NCBI RefSeq assembly: GCF_001187535.1 | Contig: NZ_LFIO01001790.1 | Location: forward strand, 165,340 to 229,339 | Direction: 5' to 3' | Length of the DNA: 64,000 bases | Source: Rhizobium ecuadorense | GTDB lineage: Bacteria; Pseudomonadota; Alphaproteobacteria; Rhizobiales; Rhizobiaceae | Shown: one piece after another, positions 42,206 through 51,559 of the stretch | Position numbering within the stretch: the stretch's first letter is position 1 | Layout of the letters: every line of letters starts with the position of its first letter | The notes under the pieces: generated by a model | Databases searched by the model: none | Told to the model about the DNA's origin: nothing | Seen by the model: the letters and a program-made list of their open reading frames with translations, nothing else | Translations under genes and position numbers: made by a program

Positions 42206-43303
42206 CTATTTCAGACGGCCGGTCTGGCCGCGGTCGCGAAGATAATGGTCGGCGACGGCGCAGGCGACCATCGCTTCGCCGATCGGCACGGCGCGGATGC
42301 CGACGCAGGGGTCGTGCCGGCCCTTGGTGCGGATGTCGACATTCTTGCCGTCGGCATCGATCGACTGGCGTTCGGTCAGGATCGAAGAGGTCGGCTTGAC
42401 GGCGAAACGCGCCACAACAGGCTGTCCGGTCGAGATGCCGCCAAGAATACCGCCGGCATTGTTAGAAAGGAAGATCGGCGTGCCGTCATTGCCCATGCGC
42501 ATCTCGTCGGCATTGTCTTCGCCCGATGTTTCGGCGGCGGCAAAGCCATTGCCGATCTCAACACCCTTGACGGCGTTGATCGACATCAGCAGCGAGGCGA
42601 TATCCTGGTCGAGCTTGGCGTAGATCGGCGCACCGAGGCCGGCCGGCACGCCTTCGGCGATCACTTCGACGACGGCGCCGATCGACGAGCCCGCCTTGCG
42701 GATGCCGTCGAGATATTCCTCCCAGACCGGCACGATCGCCGCGTCGGGGGAGAAGAACGGGTTCTGCCCGACCTGATCCCAATCCCAGTTGCGGCGGTCG
42801 ATCTTGTGTTTGCCGATCTGCACCAGCGCGCCGCGCACGGTGACACCGGGAACGACCAGGCGGGCGATGCCGCCGGCGGCAACCCTTGCTGCGGTCTCGC
42901 GCGCCGAGGAGCGGCCGCCGCCGCGATAGTCGCGAATGCCGTATTTGAGATCATAGGTAAAATCGGCATGGCCGGGGCGGTATTGCCGGGCGATCTCGCC
43001 GTAATCCTTGGAGCGCTGGTCGGTGTTTTCGATCAGCATCGAGATCGGCGTGCCGGTTGTCGTCATCGTCTCGCCGTCGGCATCGAGCATGACGCCGGAC
43101 AGTACCTTGACCAGATCGTCCTCGCGCCGCTGCGTGACGAAGCGGGATTGTCCGGGCTTGCGCTTGTCGAGCCAGACCTGCAGATCGGCGAGCGTGAAGC
43201 GCAGCCCTGGAGGGCAGCCGTCGACGACGCAGCCGAGCGCCGGCCCATGGCTTTCGCCCCAGGTGGTTACGCGGAAGAGGTGACCGAATGTATTGTGCGA
43301 CAT
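42206..43303 (-). CDS. aroC: Chorismate synthase
   Basis: A 365-residue AroC, the last shikimate-pathway enzyme, which converts EPSP to chorismate with reduced FMN. Signature motifs: GESHGPALGCVVDGCPPG, RYRPGHADFTY-type segment (QYRPGHADFTYDLKYG), YRGGGRSSARETAARVAAGG and RHDPCVGIRAVPIGEAM. Start at 43303 (MSHNTFGHLF); the open frame beyond it is non-coding. It precedes ribB by nine bases; its need for FMN gives the pairing a plausible logic. Confidence 0.97.
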   Translation of the reverse strand: MSHNTFGHLFRVTTWGESHGPALGCVVDGCPPGLRFTLADLQVWLDKRKPGQSRFVTQRREDDLVKVLSGVMLDADGETMTTTGTPISMLIENTDQRSKDYGEIARQYRPGHADFTYDLKYGIRDYRGGGRSSARETAARVAAGGIARLVVPGVTVRGALVQIGKHKIDRRNWDWDQVGQNPFFSPDAAIVPVWEEYLDGIRKAGSSIGAVVEVIAEGVPAGLGAPIYAKLDQDIASLLMSINAVKGVEIGNGFAAAETSGEDNADEMRMGNDGTPIFLSNNAGGILGGISTGQPVVARFAVKPTSSILTERQSIDADGKNVDIRTKGRHDPCVGIRAVPIGEAMVACAVADHYLRDRGQTGRLK

Positions 43304-43454
43304 GTGTTCCCACGGTGGCGCGCCAAAGCCGGTCGCGCCATTGCTTGAAAAGGCGCGACACTCATAGGCCAAAAAGCCATCGAGGCAAAAGCCTTTCTTT
43401 GCGCCAAACCGGCGGCGGCGGAAATGCTGTTCCGTCCAGATCAAAGGAAGACGG

Positions 43455-46400
43455 TCAGGACGCCAGCCGCCATCCCGTTCCGGTGGCTTCGGTGGTGAAA
43501 TCCTCGAAGGAGAGCGGCCGCGAGAAGGCATAGCCCTGCAGGATATCGCAGCCGAGATCGCGCAGCAGTTCGGCATGGGCTGCCGTCTCCACGCCTTCGG
43601 CCACCGTCTCGACGCCGAGCGAGCGGGCAATGTCGATGATCGAGCGGACCAGCGCCCGCTCCTGCGTGGCGCCGACGATCGGCTGCACCAGCTGGCGATC
43701 GATCTTCAGCCGCTTCGGCTTCAGCTTCAACAGGCTGACGATCGAGGTATGGCCGGTGCCGAAATCGTCGATCTCGATATCGATGCCGAGCGCCTTGATG
43801 CGCTCGAGATTGTGCGACGCGACATCCTCGCTCTCGTCGAGGAAGATCGATTCCACCAGTTCGAAAGAGATCTCGCCGGGGCGGATCTGCAGATCTGTAA
43901 GTGATTCCAGCAGGCTGCCGTCATGCAGCCGCCGCGCCGAGACATTGACCGAGACCTTCGGAACCGCAATCCCCAGCGCCGTCCAGCGCATCTTGTCGCG
44001 CAGCGCCGTTTCCAGCACGATCCGGTCGAGCATCTGCACGACATTGATCTCGTCGGCGATGCGCAAGAATTTGTCGGGGGTCAACAGCCCCTTGGCCGGA
44101 TGGTTCCAGCGCACCAGCGCCTCCACGCCCGTCAGTTCCATCGTCCTGGCTGAGAATTGCGGCTGATACCAGGCGGTGAATTCGCCATTGTCGATGCCGG
44201 CGAGGATCTCGTCGGCGGTGCGTTTGGTGTTGATGATATCGGCCTGGAGATTGTGGTTGAAGAATTCGAAGCGGTTGCGGCCCATGCTCTTGGCGCGGTA
44301 GAGCGCGATATCGGCATTGATCAGCACCTTGCGCGCATCGACATGAATGCCGTTGGCAAGCGCCACGCCGATCGACACGCCGCAGCGGCAGGAAAAACCC
44401 TGGAAATCGATCGGCTGGCGCATCTCCTCGATGATCCGCGCCGAAAGCTCCGCCATCTCCGTGTCGCCGACATCGACGGCGAGGATGACGAATTCGTCGC
44501 CGCCGATGCGCGCCACGAGATCGCTGCCGCGGACATTCTTGGCGAGCACCTTCGAGGCATGCACCAGCATGGCATCGCCGGCGGCGTGGCCGAGCGTGTC
44601 GTTGATCTCCTTGAACCGGTCGAGGTCGATGTGCAGGATCGAGAATTTCTGCCGCTGCCGGCGGCCGTCATTCGTCAGCTCTTCGAGGGCGATGTCGAGC
44701 TTGCGGCGATTGGCGAGCGCGGTCAGTGGGTCGTGCAGCGAATTGTGCTCGATCCTGTTTTTGGCAAGCTCGAGTTCGATATTCTTGGCGACCGCCTCGT
44801 CCTTGGCAGCCTTCAGCCGGATCGTCATCAGCACGTCTTCGGTAGCATCGAAGGCGATGCCCATGATCTTCATCTCGCCGGTCCCCGTCTGGTGGACCTT
44901 GCCGACCGAGCGGACATAACGCACCGCGCCGTTATCGGCGATCACCCGGCAGACGAGGGTGTGGGTATCGCCGTTCTTCTTGAAGTGGCGCGCGCTTTCC
45001 AACGCCAGCCCCCGATCCTCGGGGTGGATGCAGCCGAGCCAGGTCTCCTCGGTCATGAAGCCGTTGCGCGGCGCCAGCCCGTAGAGTTCGTGCATACGCT
45101 CGTTCCAGAGCGAACCGCCGCGGTCGGGCCGCGCTTCCCAGATGCCGCATTGATAGGAATTGAGCGCCAGATCGAGCCGGCTCGACAGTTCGGCGAGCTG
45201 CCCCTCGCGGCTGGAAAGCTCTTCAAGCGCCAGCTCCAACTCGGCATTCTTGACCTCGCTCATGTCTTTCGCCTTGCGCAGCGTGTCGGTCGTTTCCGCA
45301 TCGGCGGTCACGTCCCAGACGATGCCGATCGTCTTGCTGACGCCGCCGGCATCCGTGTAGAAGGCGCCGACCGAGCGCAGATGCCGGATGCCGCCATCGG
45401 CAAGCAGGATGCGGTATTGCGCCGTGCAGGCAGTGCCGGCGATGCTGCAGCTGAAGAAATGCACTTCGGCGATGTCGCGGTCCTCGGGCAGGATCGCTGC
45501 CAGCCATTCGTCGAGCGCCCGGCTGCCCTCCTGCGCCGGCTTGCCGTGCAGGGCTGCGGCGCGCGCATCCCAGAGCAGGCTGCTCGAATGATCCTGCAGT
45601 TCCCAGATGCCGATATTCGAGGATTTCAGCGCCAGATCGAGCCGCTGCGACAGTTCCTTGAGTTTCGTCTCGCGCGTCTCCAGCTCGGTGATGTTGCGAT
45701 TGCGCTCGCCGAGCAGCAGGGTTGCGAAGAAGATCGGGATGATGATGATGCAGCCGGCGGCAAGGACGATCAGGCGCAGCTCGGTTCGGTTTTCCGGTAT
45801 CGCGTTCCAGCCGCTGTTCGGGACGACGGAGAGTTCCCACTTGCCGCCGGCAAAGCCGATCTTCTGGCGCATCGGATCCTTGTCGTCGATCTCGGACGAC
45901 CCGAAGAAGGGCGCTGTTGTCGCGGCCCTTGCCGGTGAGCCGATATCCCGCATGGCGATCGAAAGATGGTTGAGATGCGGAAAACGTTCCCGGTTCTCGC
46001 GGTCGCGCGCCGGCATCAGCCCGGTCGCCTCGTAGAACATCTGCTGGTCGATGACGAGCTCGACCGCCCCCCAGAGCCGCCGCTGGCCGTTCTCCTTGAC
46101 GAAGACCGGGAAGAATATGGCAAAGCCGTCCCGGCCGTCGATGCTGACAGGGCCGTAGAAGCGGGCCGACTGATCGCCGGCCGCCGGCGTCATCGCCTGG
46201 CGTGAAAACAGCGTTGCGCGCACGTCGCGGCCGATCTGCTCATTGCCGGGTAGCCTGGGATAGACGTTGTCGATGATGAAATCCGGTGCGACGGCGATTT
46301 GAATGAAGGACGGGTTCTGGATCAGCAGCCAGTTGATCTGCCGCTCCATCTCCTCTCCGTTTGCGGCGCTGACGGAGATCAGATTGGTAAGGTCGCGGAC

Positions 46401-46628
46401 CATGCTGAGATCCATGTTGATCTCAGCCATCACCCGGGCGCGGATGAGGTTCGCCTCGCTTTCGGTGCGGATATGAAGTTCGCGCACATAAGATTGAGTA
46501 TTGGCCCGGTCGAGGCCGAAGCCGACCATGATGACGACAAGGGCGACAAGCGATGAAACCAGAAATGAGACGCGGGTATTCTTCAACACGCGCCGTAACT
46601 GCTTGTTGTCGCTCAGCCTGGATAGCAA
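43455..46628 (-). CDS. CHASE-PAS-PAS-GGDEF-EAL cyclic-di-GMP signalling protein
   Basis: About 1057 residues from the TTG at 46628 (GAGGG upstream); a GTG at 46703 is the longer alternative. Membrane segments at about 20-39 and 284-306 enclose a periplasmic CHASE-like sensor; then PAS domains at about 325-445 and 480-600, GGDEF at 709-713 and EAL at 836-838 (GVEALVRWNHP). The I-site RGSD lies five residues before GGDEF, and the EAL domain keeps LDDFGTG-type metal residues (IDDFGTGHTS). Both cyclase and phosphodiesterase activity are thus possible. Ligand unknown. Monocistronic. Confidence 0.9.
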   Translation of the reverse strand: MLSRLSDNKQLRRVLKNTRVSFLVSSLVALVVIMVGFGLDRANTQSYVRELHIRTESEANLIRARVMAEINMDLSMVRDLTNLISVSAANGEEMERQINWLLIQNPSFIQIAVAPDFIIDNVYPRLPGNEQIGRDVRATLFSRQAMTPAAGDQSARFYGPVSIDGRDGFAIFFPVFVKENGQRRLWGAVELVIDQQMFYEATGLMPARDRENRERFPHLNHLSIAMRDIGSPARAATTAPFFGSSEIDDKDPMRQKIGFAGGKWELSVVPNSGWNAIPENRTELRLIVLAAGCIIIIPIFFATLLLGERNRNITELETRETKLKELSQRLDLALKSSNIGIWELQDHSSSLLWDARAAALHGKPAQEGSRALDEWLAAILPEDRDIAEVHFFSCSIAGTACTAQYRILLADGGIRHLRSVGAFYTDAGGVSKTIGIVWDVTADAETTDTLRKAKDMSEVKNAELELALEELSSREGQLAELSSRLDLALNSYQCGIWEARPDRGGSLWNERMHELYGLAPRNGFMTEETWLGCIHPEDRGLALESARHFKKNGDTHTLVCRVIADNGAVRYVRSVGKVHQTGTGEMKIMGIAFDATEDVLMTIRLKAAKDEAVAKNIELELAKNRIEHNSLHDPLTALANRRKLDIALEELTNDGRRQRQKFSILHIDLDRFKEINDTLGHAAGDAMLVHASKVLAKNVRGSDLVARIGGDEFVILAVDVGDTEMAELSARIIEEMRQPIDFQGFSCRCGVSIGVALANGIHVDARKVLINADIALYRAKSMGRNRFEFFNHNLQADIINTKRTADEILAGIDNGEFTAWYQPQFSARTMELTGVEALVRWNHPAKGLLTPDKFLRIADEINVVQMLDRIVLETALRDKMRWTALGIAVPKVSVNVSARRLHDGSLLESLTDLQIRPGEISFELVESIFLDESEDVASHNLERIKALGIDIEIDDFGTGHTSIVSLLKLKPKRLKIDRQLVQPIVGATQERALVRSIIDIARSLGVETVAEGVETAAHAELLRDLGCDILQGYAFSRPLSFEDFTTEATGTGWRLAS

Positions 46629-46870
46629 AATGAAACCCTCAGATTCCGGGTAACTGTAGGGCGAGGGGGTTAATTTACGATTGCCCGCAGGCGATGCCGA
46701 CACGTCATGGGGAGGGAAAAGCCGCGGTTAACGCTTTGTCTTGATTATATTTAAAATCCTATTCATCAATTAGGCGGGAAAAGCCATTCTTACGGGCAAT
46801 TTTCGCCATATTCAGGAGGCTATCTGTGGCCAGTCATATTCTCGTGCAGCGTTTCAAAAGGATTGTCGCC

Positions 46871-47131
46871 ATGCGTTTCGTCGTCGCCACGCTTTTGGCA
46901 ACAGCAAGTTTCCTGTCGCCGATGAGCGGTTTTGCCGAGAGCGCCGATGTCGAGGCGACGATCAAGAAGGTCGACACCGCCAATCTGGTGCTGACGCTTG
47001 ATGACGGCAAGACCTATCAGGCGCCCGAGGAATTCAATTTCGATGGGCTGGCGGCCGGCGTGAAGGTGATTGTCTTCTACACCGAAGTCGACGGCAAGCG
47101 CGTCATCAACGATCTCGATATCGTCAAGTAG
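46871..47131 (+). CDS. DUF1344 small exported protein
   Basis: An 86-residue protein with signal peptide (MRFVVATLLATASFLSPMSGFAES, cleavage near residue 23) and a compact beta domain: ATIKKVDTANLVLTLDDGKTY, typical of DUF1344. Function unknown. The ATG at 46871 with AAAGGA upstream is preferred to the GTG at 46826, which would put 15 charged residues before the signal peptide. Divergent from the c-di-GMP gene. Confidence 0.8.
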   Translation: MRFVVATLLATASFLSPMSGFAESADVEATIKKVDTANLVLTLDDGKTYQAPEEFNFDGLAAGVKVIVFYTEVDGKRVINDLDIVK

Positions 47132-47176
47132 GGCGGGATTCAGAAGAATGGCTGGATGAGGTTTGCGCCTGTGGCT

Positions 47177-47348
47177 GCCCCTCACCCTAACCCTCTCCCC
47201 GTAAACGGGGCGAGGGGACGTGCCCTACGAGAGGTATGCGGAGGACCGAGAGGTTGCGACGTATCCCCTTCGCCCCGCCTGCGGGGGTCCGAAGGACGGG
47301 TCGAGACCCGTGGCTCGCCCCGGTGGTGCCGGCAGGCGGATGAGGGGC
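47177..47348. repeat. Rhizobial palindromic intergenic repeat, copy 4 (long subtype)
   Basis: A 172-bp copy of the 7161 family with the same extra internal segment (GTCCGAAGGACGGGTCGAGA then CCCGTGGCTCG). It lies between two convergent genes. Confidence 0.85.
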
Positions 47349-47375
47349 AGGCGGCGTTCGCTAATTAAGCACTAT

Positions 47376-47966
47376 TTACAGCCAGACGATCGTCCGCTCG
47401 GCGGTGTCGATCCTGACGATCTGGTCCTGTGGGATTCCGCCTTCCGCGGCACTGCTTTTCGGCAGGTCGGCGATCATCTGGAACAGCGTGCGGATGACGC
47501 CGCCATGGGTGACGCAGACGGTCGGACGATCGACGGATTGCAGCCATGAGCCGGTGCGCCAGGAGAGGATCTCGTAGCTCTCCGCATCGTCGCCGGGCGG
47601 GATGAAATCCCATTTCGCGGCGTTGCGTTCGGCCACCCGCTCGCGCTGGGTCGCCTTCAGCTCCTTGAGCGTCGAGCCCTCCCAGTCGCCGAAGGAAATC
47701 TCCACCAGTCTCGGATCGGTGCGATAGGCACGCGGCGGCAGGCCCATGGCGGCGCGGACGATTTCCATCGTCGCGCGGGTGCGCTGGAGCGGGCTTGCGA
47801 CGAAATCGAATTCGCCGACCCTGTCGCCCAGAATTTCACCAAGTGCCAGCCCGTTCTGCCGGGCCTGTTCCAGGCCCGTGGCATTCATCGGGATATCCTT
47901 CTGGCCTTGCAGGCGGCGCTCGGCATTCCAGTCGGTCTGACCGTGTCTGATCACGTAGATAAGCAC
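47376..47966 (-). CDS. Histidine phosphatase family protein (GpmB-like)
   Basis: A 196-residue histidine phosphatase: VIRHGQTDWNAERRLQG at the N-terminus (catalytic His8), SPLQRTRATMEIV, EISFGDWEG with the proton-donor acid, and VTHGGVIRTL with the second histidine. Substrate unknown. 21 bases downstream of fabI on the same strand, so probably co-transcribed. Confidence 0.9.
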   Translation of the reverse strand: MLIYVIRHGQTDWNAERRLQGQKDIPMNATGLEQARQNGLALGEILGDRVGEFDFVASPLQRTRATMEIVRAAMGLPPRAYRTDPRLVEISFGDWEGSTLKELKATQRERVAERNAAKWDFIPPGDDAESYEILSWRTGSWLQSVDRPTVCVTHGGVIRTLFQMIADLPKSSAAEGGIPQDQIVRIDTAERTIVWL

Positions 47967-47987
47967 GGGTCTCGACTCCGGAATGCT

Positions 47988-48806
47988 TTAGTCCTTGACG
48001 ACCGAAATGTCGGGCGCGTCGACCGCTTTCATGCCGATGACATGATAGCCGCTGTCGGCATGGTGCACTTCGCCGGTGACGGAGCGCGACAGGTCCGACA
48101 GCAGATAGAGGCCGACATCGCCGACTTCCTCGATGGTGACGGTCCGGCGCAGCGGCGCGTTATATTCGTTCCACTTCAGAATGTAGCGGAAATCGCCGAT
48201 GCCGGAGGCGGCGAGCGTCTTGATCGGGCCGGCCGAAACGGCGTTGACGCGGATGTTCTGCGGTCCGAGGTCGACGGCCAGATACTTGACGCTCGCTTCG
48301 AGCGCGGCCTTGGCGACGCCCATGACATTATAGTTCGGCATCACCTTTTCGGCGCCGTAATAGGTCAGCGTCAGCATGGCGCCGCCATCCGTCATCAGCT
48401 TCTCGGCGCGGCGTGCGACCGAGGTGAAGGAATAGACGGAGATCTGCATCGTCTTGGCGAAGTTGTCGGCCGAGGTGTCGACGTAACGGCCGGTCAGCTC
48501 GTCCTTGTCGGAGAAGCCGATCGCATGCACGAGGAAATCGATCTTGCCCCAGAGCTTTTCGACGTTTGCGAAAACCTCGTCGATGGTGGCTTCGTCGGCA
48601 ACGTCGCAATGGCCGACCAGCGTCGCGCCGATTTCGGCGGCGAGCGGCTCGACACGCTTCTTCAGCGCATCGCCCTGGTAGGTGAGCGCGACTTCTCCGC
48701 CCTGCGCATGAATGGCCTTGGCAATACCCCACGCAATCGAGCGATTGTTGGCGACACCCATGATGACGCCGCGTTTGCCTGCCATGAGGCCGGATGCTTG
48801 AGCCAT
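47988..48806 (-). CDS. fabI: Enoyl-[acyl-carrier-protein] reductase (NADH) FabI
   Basis: A 272-residue FabI, which reduces the trans-2-enoyl-ACP in the last step of each fatty acid elongation cycle. Motifs: GVANNRSIAWGIAKA (cofactor), HAIGFSDKDELTGRY, and the catalytic Y-x6-K in YNVMGVAKAALEASVKYLA. It contains IRVNAVSAGPIKTLAASGI, as in rhizobial FabI. First gene of a two-gene unit with a histidine phosphatase. Confidence 0.95.
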   Translation of the reverse strand: MAQASGLMAGKRGVIMGVANNRSIAWGIAKAIHAQGGEVALTYQGDALKKRVEPLAAEIGATLVGHCDVADEATIDEVFANVEKLWGKIDFLVHAIGFSDKDELTGRYVDTSADNFAKTMQISVYSFTSVARRAEKLMTDGGAMLTLTYYGAEKVMPNYNVMGVAKAALEASVKYLAVDLGPQNIRVNAVSAGPIKTLAASGIGDFRYILKWNEYNAPLRRTVTIEEVGDVGLYLLSDLSRSVTGEVHHADSGYHVIGMKAVDAPDISVVKD

Positions 48807-48928
48807 ATTTCGCTCCCTAGGAATTCTGATCGATCCTGCCTATGGCATAGGCCGCTAATCGGTTCAAGCTTGGCCTGGATCATCAACTGTTAGGTATCGT
48901 AACAAAGGGTGCGAAAGTCATAAATATT

Positions 48929-50119
48929 TCACAGGAACAGGCCTTCGCGCATGCTCCGCATGAGATCGGTGACTTTGTCGTCGGGCTTTTCCCACAGGAT
49001 AATGCGCAATTCGACGACCAGATCGCCTCTGCCGCCGTCTTCGCGGGGCAATCCCTGGCCGGGGATTTTGATTGTCTTGTCCGAGCCCGACCATGCGGGG
49101 ACCGTAATGGCGAGCGGCCCGCTCGGTCCCTCGATGCGCGCCTCGGTGCCGAGAACGGCATTTTCGATGCTGAGCGGCAGCACGGCGTGCAGATCGAAAC
49201 CATCGACCGTGAAGCGCGGATCGGGCGCGATGCGAATATTGATGACGGCGTCGCCGCGTTGCATGCCCGGCAGCTTGAAGCCTTGCCCCTTGAGCCGCAG
49301 TTCGTGGCCATCCCTGGTGCCGGCCGGCAATGCGAAGCCGATCTCGCGGCCCTCCGGCAGTGACGCGGTGATCCAGCCGCTCTTCAGCACGTCGTCGATC
49401 GTCACCGTCGCCGTCGCCACCTCATCCGGTGCTTTTTCCAGGCCCGTATCCTTGGCGCCGGTGAAACGACGCACCAGGGATGTCAGGATGCTGAGCGGCA
49501 GCGGCAGGTTGGCGCCGGCATTGCCTGCGATCTCGCCGGCCTCCTCGTCGCCCCTGGTGTCGGCCTCGGCGGCATCGCCGTCCACGCGCCGGCCGGCCTC
49601 GCCCGCCTGTTGGTTCTGGGCCTGTTGATTTTGGGCCTGCTGGTATTGCCCCTGCTGCGCGCGACCTTGCGCCTGGCCGCCGCCGGCAGCGCGGGCCTGG
49701 GCGCCGAAAATACGCTCGACCATTTCGTCGGCGGGCTCGGCTGCTCCTGCCTGTTGTCTGGAGCTCTCCGCAGCAGCCTTCTGGGCGGCGCGCGCAAGCT
49801 CTTCCATCACCCGCTCGGCATTGGCCTGCGCCGCCTTGGCGCGCACGGCAGCCTCGCGCGCGGCGTGGCGCTGCTGCATGATCGTCTGTTCCTGCTTCTT
49901 GGTTTCCGCCATCCGCATGGCATTGTCGAACAGGCTGCGTTTGCGCGGGTCCTTCAACGTTTCATAGGCGCGGCCGATCTCGGCGAACCGGGCCGTCGCC
50001 GTCGGGTCGCCCTGATTGTGGTCGGGATGGACCGATTTGGCCATGTTGCGCCAGGCCGCCTTGATCTCGTCTGCCGCCGCGTCGCGTTTGACGCCCAGAA
50101 TTTTATAAGGATCGCGCAT
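48929..50119 (-). CDS. DnaJ-like co-chaperone with DnaJ C-terminal domain (CbpA-like)
   Basis: A 396-residue protein: J domain at residues 1-68 with intact HPD (KSVHPDHNQGD), a basic/alanine-rich helix, a Gln/Asn-rich linker with tandem QAQNQQ units (about 185-210), and a DnaJ C-terminal substrate-binding domain (ITASLPEGREIGFALPAGTR; GDLVVELRI). It lacks the cysteine-rich zinc domain of classical DnaJ, so it is CbpA-like. It should stimulate DnaK ATPase. Start at 50119 (MRDPYKILGVKRDA). Single gene. Confidence 0.88.
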   Translation of the reverse strand: MRDPYKILGVKRDAAADEIKAAWRNMAKSVHPDHNQGDPTATARFAEIGRAYETLKDPRKRSLFDNAMRMAETKKQEQTIMQQRHAAREAAVRAKAAQANAERVMEELARAAQKAAAESSRQQAGAAEPADEMVERIFGAQARAAGGGQAQGRAQQGQYQQAQNQQAQNQQAGEAGRRVDGDAAEADTRGDEEAGEIAGNAGANLPLPLSILTSLVRRFTGAKDTGLEKAPDEVATATVTIDDVLKSGWITASLPEGREIGFALPAGTRDGHELRLKGQGFKLPGMQRGDAVINIRIAPDPRFTVDGFDLHAVLPLSIENAVLGTEARIEGPSGPLAITVPAWSGSDKTIKIPGQGLPREDGGRGDLVVELRIILWEKPDDKVTDLMRSMREGLFL

Positions 50120-50312
50120 GTCAAACCGCCGGTGTTGCGATGCGGGAAGCCACGTCCTTGCCCGGCATCCCGAAATTCCAAAATCAAAGCCAATATCAAC
50201 TCGTGACGCGCCATCCCGCCGCAACGGCATGGACAGCCACTCTCAACCCCGATCGTGCGCGGGAGTTGCTAATCACTTCTTATTTCTATGGAGAGATGTG
50301 GAGTGTTTTGCG

Positions 50313-50343
50313 CCGAATGGTTAGCTCTTTGCTAAGCATTCGG
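50313..50343. terminator. Hairpin between the lipoprotein and DnaJ-like genes
   Basis: The 13-base arms CCGAATGGTTAGC and GCTAAGCATTCGG (one mismatch) surround a TCTTT loop, 66 bases beyond the lipoprotein stop and about 190 before the DnaJ-like start, both on the minus strand. No T-run follows; it may be a terminator or attenuator. Confidence 0.4.
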
Positions 50344-50408
50344 CAGAGAGCCGTCAGGCGTTAACCTGTCGGGCCGGATCGGCTTCCAATCAGCTTTCCG
50401 GCTGGAAA

Positions 50409-50867
50409 TTAACTTTCCGGCTGGAAGCTCAAAAGCTGCCAGTTGCCGCCGCCGACCAGGCAGGTCTTGCCGTAGAATTTGGCGATGCCGACATAGGAAT
50501 GCCGGGTCGTGCGGAACTGGCGGCAGACCTGGCCCGATTCGTTGTTCTCGACGATCGTATCGATGACGCCGGCACTGCCCGTCGACGCGTTCGCCCAGGG
50601 AAGCGGCTGGCCCTCGAGCCTTTGCACATCGGCCGAGGTCACGGCATTGCGCACGGTCATCTCGTCCGACAGCGTATCGGTGCTCGGCGGCGTCTGAGGC
50701 ACGGTGCCGGTTGCCACCGACCGATCGACCTTGGCTTCACTCAGAAAATCCATGCCGCCTGCCAGGCAGCCGGAAAGCGAAAGCATGGCAACGCCGATGA
50801 CGAAGAACGCGCAGCTGCGTTGCCGCAGGCCCTTTGTATGGCGATATGACTTTGCTATGACTTCCAC
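50409..50867 (-). CDS. RT0821/Lpp0805-type surface lipoprotein
   Basis: A 152-residue predicted lipoprotein: basic N-terminus, hydrophobic segment and lipobox LSLSGCLAGG, so the mature protein starts at the cysteine. The C-terminal half (VCRQFRTTRHSYVGIAKFYGKTC, ending GGGNWQLLSF) matches the RT0821/Lpp0805 surface-protein pattern with paired cysteines. The start is uncertain: I use the GTG at 50867; the frame runs to 50954 but that would overlap the divergent pdxH start. Confidence 0.7.
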   Translation of the reverse strand: MEVIAKSYRHTKGLRQRSCAFFVIGVAMLSLSGCLAGGMDFLSEAKVDRSVATGTVPQTPPSTDTLSDEMTVRNAVTSADVQRLEGQPLPWANASTGSAGVIDTIVENNESGQVCRQFRTTRHSYVGIAKFYGKTCLVGGGNWQLLSFQPES

Positions 50868-50932
50868 CCTGCATCCTGTCCAGTTATCAAAAGCTGGGCG
50901 AGTTTTGAATAATCCGGGGCATTTGAACCAAT

Positions 50933-51553
50933 ATGTCGGCAAACGAGTTAACAAGCGGTGACTTTACCGAAAGTGGCGAACCCTTCAAGCTCTTTGCCGA
51001 ATGGCTTGGAGAAGCGGAGGCTTCAGAACCCAATGACCCGAATGCCGTGGCGCTGGCAACGGTCGATGAGGATGGTCTTCCCAATGTCCGCATGGTTCTC
51101 CTGAAGGGATTCGACGAAGACGGTTTTGTCTTCTACACCAATTTCGAGAGCCAGAAAGGCCGCGAAATCTTGGGGCAGAAGAAAGCTGCCATGTGTTTCC
51201 ACTGGAAAAGCCTGCGCCGCCAGGTCAGGCTGCGCGGCCCGGTCGAGATCGTTACCGATGCCGAAGCCGATGCCTATTTCAAGACGCGGGCCCGCGGCAG
51301 CCGCATCGGCGCCTGGGCATCGAAACAATCCCGCCCGCTCGAAAGCCGATTCGCGCTTGAAAAGGCGGTGGCCGAATATACCGCCCGTTATGCCATCGGC
51401 GAAATTCCGCGCCCCGCCCACTGGTCGGGCTTCCGCATCCGGCCGACCTCGATCGAATTCTGGAAGGACCAGAACTTCCGCCTGCATGACCGCATCGAGT
51501 TTCGCCGGCCCTTGCCCGAAGGCGCGTGGGACAAGGTCCGGATGTATCCGTAA
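50933..51553 (+). CDS. pdxH: Pyridoxamine 5'-phosphate oxidase
   Basis: A 206-residue PdxH, which oxidises pyridoxine/pyridoxamine 5'-phosphate to pyridoxal phosphate with FMN. Motifs: ALATVDEDGLPNVRMVLLKG, FYTNFESQKGREI, FHWKSLRRQVRLRG and a C-terminal LHDRIEFRRP. Full length. Its stop is six bases from the stop of a convergent polysaccharide deacetylase gene. Confidence 0.95.
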   Translation: MSANELTSGDFTESGEPFKLFAEWLGEAEASEPNDPNAVALATVDEDGLPNVRMVLLKGFDEDGFVFYTNFESQKGREILGQKKAAMCFHWKSLRRQVRLRGPVEIVTDAEADAYFKTRARGSRIGAWASKQSRPLESRFALEKAVAEYTARYAIGEIPRPAHWSGFRIRPTSIEFWKDQNFRLHDRIEFRRPLPEGAWDKVRMYP

Positions 51554-51559
51554 GCGGCT

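Noticed and set aside
44157..45938. 593-codon plus-strand frame opposite the GGDEF-EAL gene
   Set aside because: The real gene on the minus strand has all expected motifs; the antisense product has none.
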